Translations under genes and position numbers: made by a program
Notes under the pieces: generated by a model
Seen by the model: only the letters and a program-made list of their open reading frames with translations
What the model was told of the DNA's origin: nothing
Databases searched by the model: none
Assembly: GCA_964348745.1 (NCBI GenBank)
Contig: CAYGDT010000009.1
Location: 1 to 24,179 of the forward strand
Origin: CAYGDT01 sp964348745
Lineage (GTDB): Bacteria; Patescibacteriota; Gracilibacteria; Peribacterales; Peribacteraceae
DNA length: 24,179 nt
Direction: 5' to 3'
Part shown: piece by piece, positions 1-7,147 of the stretch
Layout: the number at the start of each line of letters is the position of its first letter
Position numbering within the stretch: the first letter of the stretch is position 1

Positions 1-3
1 ATA

Positions 4-393
4 ATGACCTACGTCACAGACCCCATCGGCGATCTTCTCACCCGCATGCGTAATGCGCAGAAGGCAAATCACGCTAGCTGCACCGCGCCGTTCAGTAAGT
101 TTAAAAAGCAGCTTCTCGATCTCTTGAAAAAAGAAGGATGGATTGCGGGCGTGGAGATTATCGGCGATGCTCCAAAGCAACAGTTGGAGGTAACATTCCA
201 CGAAGACAAAGGTGTGCTTACACTTCAGCGTATCAGTAAACCGGGTCGCCGCGCCTACACAAGTTTCTCCGAGTTGCGTCCCGTACTCAGCGGTTATGGC
301 ATAGCCGTTTTGACGACGAGTCAGGGGCTTTTGACCGACAAGCAAGCACGCGAGAAGAAGGTCGGTGGCGAAGTTCTCTGTACTGTTTCTTAA
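4..393 (+). CDS. rpsH: 30S ribosomal protein S8
   Basis: S8 is a primary 16S rRNA-binding protein of the 30S subunit, needed for central-domain assembly. The 129-residue product has the usual family length. It opens with the diagnostic TDPIGDLLTRMRNAQ segment and ends with the conserved C-terminal core (ISKPGRRAY, LSGYGIAVLTTSQGLLTDKQAREKKVGGEVLC). It is the first gene in the window and is followed by rplF, the standard spc-operon order, so rpsN or rplE probably lie just upstream. The ATG is 3 bases from the window edge, so any ribosome binding site cannot be judged. Identification is secure. Confidence 0.98.
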   Translation: MTYVTDPIGDLLTRMRNAQKANHASCTAPFSKFKKQLLDLLKKEGWIAGVEIIGDAPKQQLEVTFHEDKGVLTLQRISKPGRRAYTSFSELRPVLSGYGIAVLTTSQGLLTDKQAREKKVGGEVLCTVS

Positions 394-438
394 ATTTGCT
401 CTCTCCTTTATCCACTATCCTCTATCCACTCTAGTTCA

Positions 439-993
439 ATGTCTCGCATCGGAAGAAAACCAGTGGCGATTCCAAACGGCGTGACCGTCGAGGTCAAGGG
501 TGCTGCCATACATGTGAAGGGGCCTAAAGGGGAACTCTCCTATGTTCACTTGCCCGAAATTACCGTGAAGATCGTGGATGGAGAGGTGATTTGTGAACGC
601 AAGGATGACACGGCGCAGTCCAGCGCCCGCCATGGTCTTACACGCCAGCTGGTTAACAATATGATCATCGGTGTCAGCCAAGGATACGAGAAAAAATTGG
701 AGATCATCGGCGTGGGATACAAAGCAGCAGCCAAAGGCAAGAGTGTGACGCTTAACCTCGGACACAGCCACCCGATTGAATACGTCGCTCCTGCCGGAAT
801 CGAAATCAGTCAGGATGAAAAGAATAAGAGCGTGCTTATCATCCGCGGTATCGATAAAGGGGTTGTTGGGCAGGTTGCAGCTGACATCCGTGCATTCCGT
901 CCGCCCGAGCCGTACAAAGGCAAAGGCGTGAAATACATCGATGAAATTATTATCCGCAAGGCAGGTAAAGCCGCGGGCTCCGCCGCCGGATGA
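439..993 (+). CDS. rplF: 50S ribosomal protein L6
   Basis: L6 binds 23S rRNA near the base of the L7/L12 stalk and the sarcin-ricin loop. The 184-residue product starts with the canonical MSRIGRKPVAIPNGVTV. It shows the duplicated L6 fold, the conserved GVSQGYEKKLEIIGVGYKA segment, and the C-terminal FRPPEPYKGKGVKY signature that contacts rRNA. The start ATG follows a 45-bp pyrimidine-rich spacer with two TATCCACT copies and no Shine-Dalgarno. Its TGA stop overlaps an in-frame ATG of the next gene (ATGA), suggesting translational coupling with rplR. The short Ala/Gly-rich tail after RKAGKAAG is a minor extension. Confidence 0.98.
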   Translation: MSRIGRKPVAIPNGVTVEVKGAAIHVKGPKGELSYVHLPEITVKIVDGEVICERKDDTAQSSARHGLTRQLVNNMIIGVSQGYEKKLEIIGVGYKAAAKGKSVTLNLGHSHPIEYVAPAGIEISQDEKNKSVLIIRGIDKGVVGQVAADIRAFRPPEPYKGKGVKYIDEIIIRKAGKAAGSAAG

Positions 994-1007
994 TCCCCCG
1001 TACTCTC

Positions 1008-1355
1008 ATGAAACTTCAACGCAAGATTATCAATCGGCTGGCAAGAAAGCGCAGAATTCGCGCGCATGTACGCGGAACCGCTGCGCGTCCGCGCCTTACC
1101 GTGCACCGTTCGTTGCTGCATATTTCAGTACAGCTGATCGACGACGACTCCGGAAAAACGCTCGCAGCAGTCACCACAAAGACGCTGAAAGCAAAACCTA
1201 ATGCCGCGGGAGCCAAGAAGATCGGCGAAGCGATTGCCAAGAAAGCGAAAGAAGCAAAGATCACGAGTGTGGTGTTTGATCGCAATGCGTACGCGTACCA
1301 CGGTCGTATCCAAATACTCGCCGACGCCGCCCGCGAAGGGGGACTTACTTTCTGA
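1008..1355 (+). CDS. rplR: 50S ribosomal protein L18
   Basis: L18 binds 5S rRNA and helps dock it in the central protuberance. From the ATG at 1008 the protein is 115 residues and begins with a basic MKLQRKIINRLARKRRIRA tail. It then has the family core: RPRLTVHRS, HISVQLIDDD, and the C-terminal FDRNAYAYHGRIQILADAAREGGL, very close to the signature in other bacteria. An alternative in-frame ATG at 990 overlaps the rplF stop and would add six residues (MIPRTL). I prefer 1008 because L18 proteins usually begin with the basic segment, but coupled initiation at 990 is possible. Confidence 0.96.
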   Translation: MKLQRKIINRLARKRRIRAHVRGTAARPRLTVHRSLLHISVQLIDDDSGKTLAAVTTKTLKAKPNAAGAKKIGEAIAKKAKEAKITSVVFDRNAYAYHGRIQILADAAREGGLTF

Positions 1356-1390
1356 TTTTCAATTTTTAATTTTCAATTTTCCATTCCTCA
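1356..1390 (+). repeat. TTTTCAATT microrepeat leader before rpsE
   Basis: The 35-bp rplR-rpsE spacer is built from imperfect copies of TTTTCAATT and contains no purine-rich ribosome binding site. The same unit recurs, better preserved, before secY at 4447-4478. I see it as a low-complexity intergenic tract of unknown function. It could favour unstructured mRNA around the start codon. Confidence 0.6.
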
Positions 1391-2053
1391 ATGACTGCAA
1401 AGACCGCCAGACCAGACCGCAAGCAACGCGACCGCAAGGCCCGCAGGGAGCCCAGTGAATTCGAAGAGGCGACTCTCTCGGTTGATCGTGTGACGCGCGT
1501 GGTAGCCGGCGGACGCCGTATGCGATTTAGGGCCGTCGTTGTCGTTGGAGACAAAAAAGGACGCGTCGGGCTCGGAACCGGCAAGGCAAACGAAGTACAG
1601 TCTGCCGTTCAGAAAGCTGCAAAAGCCGCCAAGAGAAACATGGTTAAGATTCCGCTCAAAAACGGAACAATCCCGCACGAGGTCAATCATAAATTTAAAG
1701 CGGCTCGCATCCGTCTCATGCCGGCATACGAAGGAACGGGTATACTGGCAGGCGGAGCGTTGCGCGTTATTCTGGAGCACGCCGGCGTGCGAAACGTTCT
1801 TTCCAAGCGCTACGGTTCGAGTAACAAGTTGGTCAACGCACAGTGCGTCATGGAGGCTTTGCAGCTGCTGAAAGGTGCGCAGATGCAGATTGTCGGCGAG
1901 AGCCTTGATGATGTCGGTGCTGGTGCTGTTAAAAAATTCTCCGAGAAGTCCAACAAAGAACTGGGGCTGGCACAGACACCGGAACTACAGGCGATGGAAG
2001 TCACGGAGGTCAGCCAGAGCGATATCGACCGAGAAGGGAATTTGATCGGGTAG
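1391..2053 (+). CDS. rpsE: 30S ribosomal protein S5
   Basis: S5 lies at the mRNA entry side of the 30S subunit and affects decoding accuracy. The product is 220 residues, longer than the roughly 165 typical of bacteria, with extra sequence at both ends. The N-terminal dsRBD-like half has VDRVTRVVAGGRRMRFRAVVVVGD and GLGTGKANEVQSAVQKA. The C-terminal half has GTGILAGGALRVILEHAGVRNVLSKRYGSSN. The tail carries an acidic extension of about 45 residues. The leader is an A/T tract of TTTTCAATT-type repeats instead of a Shine-Dalgarno. In most bacteria the next gene is rpmD (L30); here it is absent. Confidence 0.97.
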   Translation: MTAKTARPDRKQRDRKARREPSEFEEATLSVDRVTRVVAGGRRMRFRAVVVVGDKKGRVGLGTGKANEVQSAVQKAAKAAKRNMVKIPLKNGTIPHEVNHKFKAARIRLMPAYEGTGILAGGALRVILEHAGVRNVLSKRYGSSNKLVNAQCVMEALQLLKGAQMQIVGESLDDVGAGAVKKFSEKSNKELGLAQTPELQAMEVTEVSQSDIDREGNLIG

Positions 2054-2085
2054 GGCATGGGATAGGGCAAGGGCTAGGAAAGGAG

Positions 2086-2094
2086 TGGTATAAT
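2086..2094 (+). promoter_or_regulatory. Extended -10 promoter, leaderless, for the DJ-1/PfpI gene
   Basis: The sequence TGGTATAAT is an extended -10 with a perfect TATAAT. Its last base is six bases before the ATG at 2101. Initiation at the usual distance would start the mRNA on the A of that ATG, so the message would be leaderless. No good -35 is visible, which is normal for extended -10 promoters. This implies the gene can be transcribed independently of the ribosomal operon it sits in. Confidence 0.6.
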
Positions 2095-2100
2095 TGTTCC

Positions 2101-2610
2101 ATGGCAACAGCACTGATTATTCTCGCGCGGAAGGGGTATCAGGATCTGGAGTTTGCCGGTACAAAAAAAGGATTGGCAGAGGCGGGGTTTGCAATCGTCA
2201 TAGCGGCGCAGGAAACAGGCACCTGCTTTGGAAAATTTGGGGGAACACAGGAGGCTTCCGTTGCGCTGCAGGACATCGATATTTCGCAGTACAATCGCAT
2301 CGCGTTCATCGGAGGTCCAGGGGCAGGGGCACTTGCGGAAGATCCTGTCGCTCTCAAAATTGCCAATGAAGCATACCGTGCGAATATGCCGCTCGGTGCA
2401 ATCTGCATTGCGCCTATCATTCTCGCCAAAGCCCGTGTACTCAATGGTAAGCGGGCCACTGTCTGGGATGCTGGAGGAGAGCAGATTGCTTTGCTCGAGC
2501 AATACGGTGCGACCTATACGGGCGAACGTGTGACGGTCGACGGCAACATCGTTACAGGAAACGGTCCGGAAGCCGCTGAGGAGTTTGGGAGGACGTTTGC
2601 GGCGTTGTAG
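2101..2610 (+). CDS. DJ-1/PfpI family protein (class I glutamine amidotransferase-like)
   Basis: A 169-residue single-domain member of the DJ-1/PfpI superfamily, a flavodoxin-like fold that includes deglycases, chaperones and peptidases of the PfpI group. The nucleophile elbow is visible as GAICIAP with Cys102. A conserved acidic residue (Glu17 in YQDLEFAG) and the FIGGPGAG strand-loop are also present. The family is cytosolic and often linked to carbonyl or oxidative stress, but the substrate cannot be read from the sequence. The gene occupies the position between rpsE and rplO where rpmD (L30) normally lies, and appears to have its own leaderless promoter. The family call is firm; the activity is open. 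Confidence 0.88.
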   Translation: MATALIILARKGYQDLEFAGTKKGLAEAGFAIVIAAQETGTCFGKFGGTQEASVALQDIDISQYNRIAFIGGPGAGALAEDPVALKIANEAYRANMPLGAICIAPIILAKARVLNGKRATVWDAGGEQIALLEQYGATYTGERVTVDGNIVTGNGPEAAEEFGRTFAAL

Positions 2611-2626
2611 GTGTTTCCTCATCTCT

Positions 2627-3826
2627 CTACTGATACGTCACCTTCCCAAAGTCTTGAACCCAGAGGTCGTTATACAGCCCGATCCCGATTTCCGTAAATT
2701 CCGGGCGCAAGAGGTTGTCGCGATGGTGCGGAGAGTTGATCCAGTCTTTCATCACCTGTTCGACGGTGAGCTGGCCTTTGGCGAGATTTTCTCCCAATGC
2801 AAATACCGGCTGGCATCCGCATTGCTGTGTTCCGGTAATCAAGTAATCCGGACCTTGCGTTTCGCTTCCTTCTCCCAAGTTAAACTGTTGCGAGCAGGTA
2901 CAGGAATCCGGATGAACGTCGAGGTATCCACCGGAGCGGATGCGATCGATGTAGCTGCGACCCTCCGGCGTAAAGTGACTGAAGTATCCGCGGGTCGACA
3001 TATCGTGCGCATGTCTTTGAGCCGCAAGCTCCAGATACGCATTGCTGGTAAGCGGTGCAAGTTTGTACTGCGCGCGGTAGTCATTGAGAGCAGCGATCAT
3101 ATCATTGCGCGTCTGATCGGCGATGGTTACCCGAGAGCGCAGGAGTGCGAGCACGGCTTCTTTCACCGTGAGCGGACTGATGGCGTTTACAACTGCTTGC
3201 AAAGTCGTTTGAGTGCCTGCGCCGCTGTGCAGGGAATCTTCGGCTTTGCCGGTGAGGGGTGTTGGGATATCCGATGCTCTGATCGGAAACATGCCAACGT
3301 GCGGCTGCAACGACGGTTCAGCCTTCATCAGTTTTACTATCGCGGTGTTTGCTTCCTGATGGGTAATGCGAAGACTCGGTTGTAGATGATCGGGGTGCGT
3401 GTCTTCCGGGAAGAGGGCGTAGCGCCATGCGAGACCGGCAACGCGCGCGGCAGTTGAATCCACGGGGACATCCACATATTGATATGGTATGTTCGTTGTC
3501 AGCCCGAATACTTTTGTCATCATCATCAAAAATTCCGCTCGACTCACCGATTGCTGGGGGTGCACGAGTCCGGTGGTTTTCTCGGTCATTAACAGACCGG
3601 TTGCCAGCGCTTTGCGCACATAGGGTACGTACCACATTCCATCTTCCAGATCAGGATACGGTTCTCCCGACGTGTCACGCAGATCAACATTTGTGGCAGT
3701 GTATTGCAGGAGAATCATCGCCGCTTCCGCACGCTGCACGTAGGTGACAATCGTCTGGGCGTGCGTTGTAATCATGGAGCCGATCAGCAATGCGATCATG
3801 CCGGTGAAGAGTGCAAATTTCCTCAT
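2627..3826 (-). CDS. Secreted SLH-like and CAP/SCP domain protein
   Basis: The 399-residue product has a signal peptide (MRKFALF, a hydrophobic core, then THAQ). An S-layer-homology-like region follows at about residues 28-170, with repeated motifs such as PYPDLEDGMWYVPYVRKALATGL and VSRAEFLMMMTKVFGL. A CAP (CRISP/antigen 5/PR-1) domain spans about 240-395. CAP landmarks are RHAHDMSTRGYFSHFTPEG, ALGENLA (Glu346) and SPHHRDNLL (His367/368), giving the usual His/Glu cavity. An insertion at 305-340 carries two Cys-X-Cys pairs (309/311 and 336/338). It probably acts at the cell envelope; the CAP activity is unknown. It lies antisense inside the ribosomal cluster, 16 bp from the DJ-1 gene stop. 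Confidence 0.87.
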   Translation of the reverse strand: MRKFALFTGMIALLIGSMITTHAQTIVTYVQRAEAAMILLQYTATNVDLRDTSGEPYPDLEDGMWYVPYVRKALATGLLMTEKTTGLVHPQQSVSRAEFLMMMTKVFGLTTNIPYQYVDVPVDSTAARVAGLAWRYALFPEDTHPDHLQPSLRITHQEANTAIVKLMKAEPSLQPHVGMFPIRASDIPTPLTGKAEDSLHSGAGTQTTLQAVVNAISPLTVKEAVLALLRSRVTIADQTRNDMIAALNDYRAQYKLAPLTSNAYLELAAQRHAHDMSTRGYFSHFTPEGRSYIDRIRSGGYLDVHPDSCTCSQQFNLGEGSETQGPDYLITGTQQCGCQPVFALGENLAKGQLTVEQVMKDWINSPHHRDNLLRPEFTEIGIGLYNDLWVQDFGKVTYQ

Positions 3827-3844
3827 GATAGCGTAAATCTTACT

Positions 3845-3853
3845 ATTTTAGCA
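3845..3853 (-). promoter_or_regulatory. Extended -10 promoter for the SLH-CAP gene
   Basis: On the minus strand the sequence TGCTAAAAT is an extended -10. A weak -35-like TTCAAA lies 17 bp further upstream (3868-3873). The predicted start point is about 12 bases before the ATG at 3826, too short for a normal Shine-Dalgarno leader. Confidence 0.42.
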
Positions 3854-3957
3854 GATTTAAGGAGGTTTTTGAAGCCCGACCTTCCCGACTTCATCCTCTA
3901 ATAATCATTCATAATCCCCTTTACGCCCCTATTTTCGTCCCCTACCATACGTCGGCT

Positions 3958-4398
3958 ATGTTACATACACTAAAGCCTGCACCGGGTTCTCGTAAGGACA
4001 CGAGGCGCATCGGCCGCGGAAGCGGATCAGGGCGTGGTACGACTGCCGGTCGCGGAACGAAAGGACAGGCTGCGCGCGCGGGAAAAGGACGCCGATTCGG
4101 TTTCGAAGGAGGGCAGACGCCCCTTGTTCGTCGTCAGCCGAAACTCGGGGGATTCACCCGCCCCGGTCGCGAGGAGTACGAAGTGGTGAATGTCGGTGAT
4201 CTTGAAGCGGTGTTGGAAGCCGGAACTTACGATATCTCCGCTCTCAAAAAAGCTAAGCTCGTGCGTACAAGCAAGCGACTCAAGTTGCTCGCTCGCGGTG
4301 ACGTCAAAAAGAAATTCAACCTGACGGTGCACGCCGCGAGTACGTCTGCCGTCGCAGCAGTGCAGAAGGCTGGCGGAACAGTTACCCTTTTGCAATAA
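3958..4398 (+). CDS. rplO: 50S ribosomal protein L15
   Basis: L15 is a 23S rRNA-binding assembly protein of the 50S subunit. The 146-residue product has the canonical glycine/arginine-rich N-terminal arm (LKPAPGSRKDTRRIGRGSGSG, GRGTKGQAAR). The GFEGGQTPLVRRQPKLGGF signature and the C-terminal globular domain ending in AGGTVTLLQ follow. The antisense gene upstream interrupts the operon, so rplO needs its own promoter or readthrough from rpsE across 1.3 kb of opposing gene. I could not identify a convincing promoter in 3854-3957. The gene continues into secY, as in most bacteria. Confidence 0.98.
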   Translation: MLHTLKPAPGSRKDTRRIGRGSGSGRGTTAGRGTKGQAARAGKGRRFGFEGGQTPLVRRQPKLGGFTRPGREEYEVVNVGDLEAVLEAGTYDISALKKAKLVRTSKRLKLLARGDVKKKFNLTVHAASTSAVAAVQKAGGTVTLLQ

Positions 4399-4446
4399 TA
4401 CATATGGATTGTAGATCTTGTTCGTCCGTAGTAGGCATGCAATGTA

Positions 4447-4478
4447 ATTTTCAATTTTCAATTTTCAATTTTCAATTG
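4447..4478 (+). repeat. TTTTCAA tandem microrepeat leader before secY
   Basis: About four tandem copies of the 7-mer TTTTCAA fill the end of the rplO-secY spacer and stop 3 bp before the GTG start of secY. The same unit lies before rpsE. There is no Shine-Dalgarno. Role unknown: it may be a replication-slippage tract or an unstructured initiation region. Confidence 0.7.
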
Positions 4479-4481
4479 TAA

Positions 4482-5765
4482 GTGTTCACCTACCTTCGAC
4501 AACTTTGGCACAGCCCGGAACTCCGCAAACGTATCTTCATAACGGTCGGACTATTGTTGGTCTATCGAATCGTTGCGCACATTGCGGTGCCGGGCACCGA
4601 CCCATTCGCGCTGAGCACGTTTCTTGATTCCAATTCCACCGGCGGCGTCGTTGGCGTATTTGCGGCGTTAACGGGAGGCGCGATCGATCAATTCTCCGTC
4701 GTACTTCTGGGTCTCTCGCCCTACATCAATGCATCGATTATCGTTCAGCTGTGCACCGTCATCTTCCCCAAGTTGGAAGCTCTCAGTAAAGAAGGCGCGC
4801 AGGGGCAGCAGACGCTGAACAGGTATACACGCTGGGCATCATTGCCGCTTGCGTTCGTACAGAGCTACGGCTTTCTCATACTGCTCAGCACCGGAGGAGC
4901 GCAACTTGTGGATCTCTCGTTCCCGGGTGTATTGCTTCCCATGCTCTACGTCACAACGGGTTCGGTCTTCCTGATGTGGCTCGGGGAACTCATCACCGAA
5001 AAAGGAATCGGCAACGGAATTTCTCTGATCATCTTCATCGGCATCGTTTCGAGTATGCCGACAACCATCTCGGCGATGTTTCTTGCCGGGCAGGGGAAAC
5101 AGGCGGCTTTCTTCCTATTTGCAATGGTGTCACTCTCCACGCTTGTTGCCGTCGTGCTCTTTACCGATGCACATCGATTGATCCCCATTACCTATGCAAA
5201 CCAAGGGGCAGGCCGCGGTGTCCAAGGCAATATCCCCATACGCCTCAATCAGGCGGGCATGATCCCGATTATCTTCGCGATCTCCCTCATCACGCTCCCC
5301 GCGATCATTGCGCAATTCATGGCGACTGCCACGCGTCCTGCGTTGCAGAGCGTCGCCGGGTTCATCAACCAGTATATCAACCCCAATAACCCCTCGATCC
5401 TCTATATCGCACTCTATTTCCTGCTCGTGATGGCCTTTACGTATTTCTACGTCTCGGTCACGTTTAAGCCGCAGGATGTCGCTGAAAACATCCAGAAACG
5501 CGGAGGGTTCGTTCCGGGTGTGCGTCCGGGTAAACAGACGGCAGAACTCCTGACAAAAGTCAGCTCGCGCTTGAACCTCTGGGGCGGCACGTTCCTCGGC
5601 ATCGTTGCTATCGTTCCGTTGATCTTCACCAAGTACTCAACCTTGAGTTCTCAAGACCTCATCATCTCCGGTTCGGGACTGATCATCGTCGTCGGCGTGG
5701 TCATGGAACTCATTCGCCAGATCAATGCGCAGTTACTTGCGCATGATTATGAGAAGTTGGTGTAA
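4482..5765 (+). CDS. secY: Preprotein translocase subunit SecY
   Basis: SecY forms the channel of the Sec translocon in the cytoplasmic membrane. The 427-residue product has the expected length and ten predicted membrane segments. The N-terminal LRKRIFITVGLLLVYRI is helix 1, and the plug-adjacent region reads VPGTDP...GGAIDQFSVVLLGLSPYINASIIVQL. Also present are the conserved GIGNGISLIIF, the cytosolic loop PIRLNQAGMIPIIFA, and the FKPQDVAENIQKRGGFVPGVRPG loop that contacts SecA and the ribosome. The start is GTG, directly after the TTTTCAA tract. It follows rplO as usual; adk and map come later, after an inserted segment. Confidence 0.98.
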   Translation: MFTYLRQLWHSPELRKRIFITVGLLLVYRIVAHIAVPGTDPFALSTFLDSNSTGGVVGVFAALTGGAIDQFSVVLLGLSPYINASIIVQLCTVIFPKLEALSKEGAQGQQTLNRYTRWASLPLAFVQSYGFLILLSTGGAQLVDLSFPGVLLPMLYVTTGSVFLMWLGELITEKGIGNGISLIIFIGIVSSMPTTISAMFLAGQGKQAAFFLFAMVSLSTLVAVVLFTDAHRLIPITYANQGAGRGVQGNIPIRLNQAGMIPIIFAISLITLPAIIAQFMATATRPALQSVAGFINQYINPNNPSILYIALYFLLVMAFTYFYVSVTFKPQDVAENIQKRGGFVPGVRPGKQTAELLTKVSSRLNLWGGTFLGIVAIVPLIFTKYSTLSSQDLIISGSGLIIVVGVVMELIRQINAQLLAHDYEKLV

Positions 5766-5777
5766 GCGACATCTGTT

Positions 5778-5820
5778 GCCTTGAGCGCCTGCCTGCCGGC
5801 AAAGCAGGTAGTCGAAGGGT
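5778..5820. repeat. Palindromic repeat after secY (GAGC...GTCGA type)
   Basis: Flanks GAGC and GTCGA sit inside a short CCTT/AAGG stem and enclose a second palindrome built from CCTGCC, GGC and GCAGG. The GAGC...GTCGA pair also occurs in both hairpins at 9099-9161, and the TGCCGGC core resembles the element at 7083-7123. It may act as a 3' structure for secY, or be a small dispersed palindrome. There is no U-run, so it is not a typical terminator. Confidence 0.45.
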
Positions 5821-5902
5821 TGTGTATGTTAAATAAGCCAATAATTTCGTTTGAAAGTCGTGTCTATTGTGAGAGTATTTCTTCCATTTCCAAATTCCAT
5901 GT

Positions 5903-6415
5903 ATGGCAGTAGAACCGAATTCAGCAGAGGCAACACCGGCACCGGCAGATGGAGCGACACCGGTAACAATGACCGATCTACTTATGGACTGTCAGAGCCA
6001 TCTATCTTCCTTTGAGGATGCAGTTACAGGATTTTCCGGTTTAAATGAATTAGTACTATTGGCACGACAGCATGAACAACTAAGACAATCCCACTATGGA
6101 GTTATGGCTGATGTGGGCAGACAGATTTTCGATGCATTGAGAGCAGGTAAAGCAATCGATAGAGATGCAGTCGGAGAACAACATATTGCGAGCGATTGCA
6201 TGTTACAAACTTCTATCAGTGAACTGGAAGCGCAAATGCGAGTCATGGGTCTTCAATTGCGGCTTCGTCTGATTGATGCTCTTACAAAGATTATTGGCTC
6301 CGATGCTTTTGCCACAATGCAAGATCAACAATTTATGTTTCTGGTTTCATTTATAGCCTATGAATATAATTTACCTACTGTGTTAGTACTGTATATTTCA
6401 CGAAACGCGGAATAG
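5903..6415 (+). CDS. Hypothetical protein, helical, unknown function
   Basis: I do not recognise this 170-residue protein. The first ~20 residues are a low-complexity Ala/Pro/Thr segment, and the rest looks alpha-helical. It has charged heptad-like stretches (ARQHEQLRQSHYGVMADVGRQIF) and a hydrophobic C-terminal part (FMFLVSFIAYEYNLPTVLVLYI) that could be a membrane-associated or buried helix. There is no signal peptide. It lies between secY and adk, where no gene is normally found, and is A/T-richer than the ribosomal genes, which suggests acquisition. The ATG at 5903 is the only good start. It could be part of the same inserted segment as the minus-strand gene at 6517-6996. Confidence 0.6.
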   Translation: MAVEPNSAEATPAPADGATPVTMTDLLMDCQSHLSSFEDAVTGFSGLNELVLLARQHEQLRQSHYGVMADVGRQIFDALRAGKAIDRDAVGEQHIASDCMLQTSISELEAQMRVMGLQLRLRLIDALTKIIGSDAFATMQDQQFMFLVSFIAYEYNLPTVLVLYISRNAE

Positions 6416-6465
6416 TATTGATCTGAGTATGATCATAAATTCTGTTTCTTTTTTTAGGAAGGAAA

Positions 6466-6495
6466 GCATACTTTCTGCATGCATCTAGTCTTCTT
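6466..6495 (+). repeat. Degenerate copy A of the adk start region
   Basis: This segment reads GCATACTTTCTGCATGCATC then TAGTCTTCTT. It matches the sequence just upstream of adk at 7045-7075 almost base for base, including the block corresponding to ATGGATGTAGTCTTCTT. Similarity extends weakly about 20 bp upstream through a T-rich run. It looks like a left-hand direct repeat flanking the 6517-6996 gene. No coding frame survives: a stop follows immediately. Confidence 0.55.
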
Positions 6496-6516
6496 AAGTG
6501 TTTAGGTCAGCGGTAA

Positions 6517-6996
6517 CTACTTTTTCGGCATTATCCAACTACAAGCACTTCGAAATTTCCTGCCGTAATCATATAAGGAATGCCCCAACGCTTCGAGTAT
6601 GGATTCATCCACATATCGAATTACTATTGCGTTCTTGCGAGAACATGAAATCTTCACCCGTAATCTGCCTATTGTTGTAGAAAAACCCTCTGCACTTTGG
6701 GTAATAGCACCCAAGTTTGCCCAAAATATGTTCGGGTCTTTTGTAAGTGTTTCTGCTATTTCTTTGGGAGCTGTGATCATGCTGTAGTATCCAGCTGTCA
6801 AAAAACTCGGGACACACCAGTCTTGGAATTCATATTCTCCTCGAGGATCAATGATTGAAATTGTAATTCCGTCCAACTCCCTTCCTACTCTCATATCTCT
6901 AGGCAATTTTATATGTTCAATCTGTCGGATAGGGATAGCTTGTTCGCTTTCCAGACCAGTACGTGGTGACATGTAGGGATTTTCGTATTCTGCCAT
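6517..6996 (-). CDS. Hypothetical protein, unknown function
   Basis: I do not recognise this 159-residue, soluble-looking protein. Features visible are an N-terminal MAEYENPYMSPRTG, a mixed alpha/beta middle (ELDGITISIIDPRGEYEFQDW) and a basic C-terminus ending WIMPKK. No signal peptide, membrane segment or catalytic motif stands out. It is antisense to its surroundings, A/T-rich, and flanked by two near-identical direct repeats of the adk 5' region (6466-6495 and 7045-7075), the layout of a small inserted cassette. An extended -10 lies just upstream of the ATG, giving a nearly leaderless transcript. Confidence 0.6.
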   Translation of the reverse strand: MAEYENPYMSPRTGLESEQAIPIRQIEHIKLPRDMRVGRELDGITISIIDPRGEYEFQDWCVPSFLTAGYYSMITAPKEIAETLTKDPNIFWANLGAITQSAEGFSTTIGRLRVKISCSRKNAIVIRYVDESILEALGHSLYDYGRKFRSACSWIMPKK

Positions 6997-7004
6997 ATCA
7001 TATC

Positions 7005-7013
7005 ATTGTACCA
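7005..7013 (-). promoter_or_regulatory. Extended -10 promoter for the gene at 6517-6996
   Basis: On the minus strand TGGTACAAT is an extended -10 with one mismatch to TATAAT. The expected start point is about two bases before the ATG at 6996. This matches the near-leaderless geometry seen at several other stand-alone genes in the window. Confidence 0.5.
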
Positions 7014-7058
7014 GAATTACCTTTGTTTTTCTATGTGGCGAGAGGCATACTTTTCGCA

Positions 7059-7082
7059 ATGGATGTAGTCTTCTTCGGTATC
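7059..7082 (+). pseudogene. Duplicated 5' fragment of adk (copy B)
   Basis: Eight codons, MDVVFFGI, duplicate the true adk start MDLVFFGI found 89 bp downstream. The fragment is preceded by the same upstream sequence as copy A (7045-7058). It is cut off directly by the palindromic repeat at 7083-7123. The reading frame continues through the repeat to a stop at 7155-7157, so translation from here would give a non-functional peptide that overlaps the real adk start. It could reduce or buffer adk initiation, or simply be an insertion scar. Confidence 0.65.
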
Positions 7083-7123
7083 CCAGCCTTCGCCCGCCTC
7101 TGGCGGGGCTACGGCCGGCAGGC
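7083..7123. repeat. Palindromic repeat element upstream of adk
   Basis: The element has outer blocks CCAGCCTTCG and GCTACGGCCGGCA around a central hairpin CCCGCC-TCT-GGCGGG. The reverse complement of the same outer blocks occurs at 12839-12873, inside the rplQ coding sequence, around a different but also self-complementary centre. Conserved flanks with a changing yet paired centre indicate a family of structured dispersed repeats. Confidence 0.7.
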
Positions 7124-7147
7124 AAGGCTCAGTACTTCTCTTGCTTT

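Noticed and set aside
2585..3385. 266-codon plus-strand frame opposite the SLH-CAP gene
   Set aside because: The minus-strand protein has a signal peptide and clear CAP motifs; the plus frame has none and overlaps it fully.
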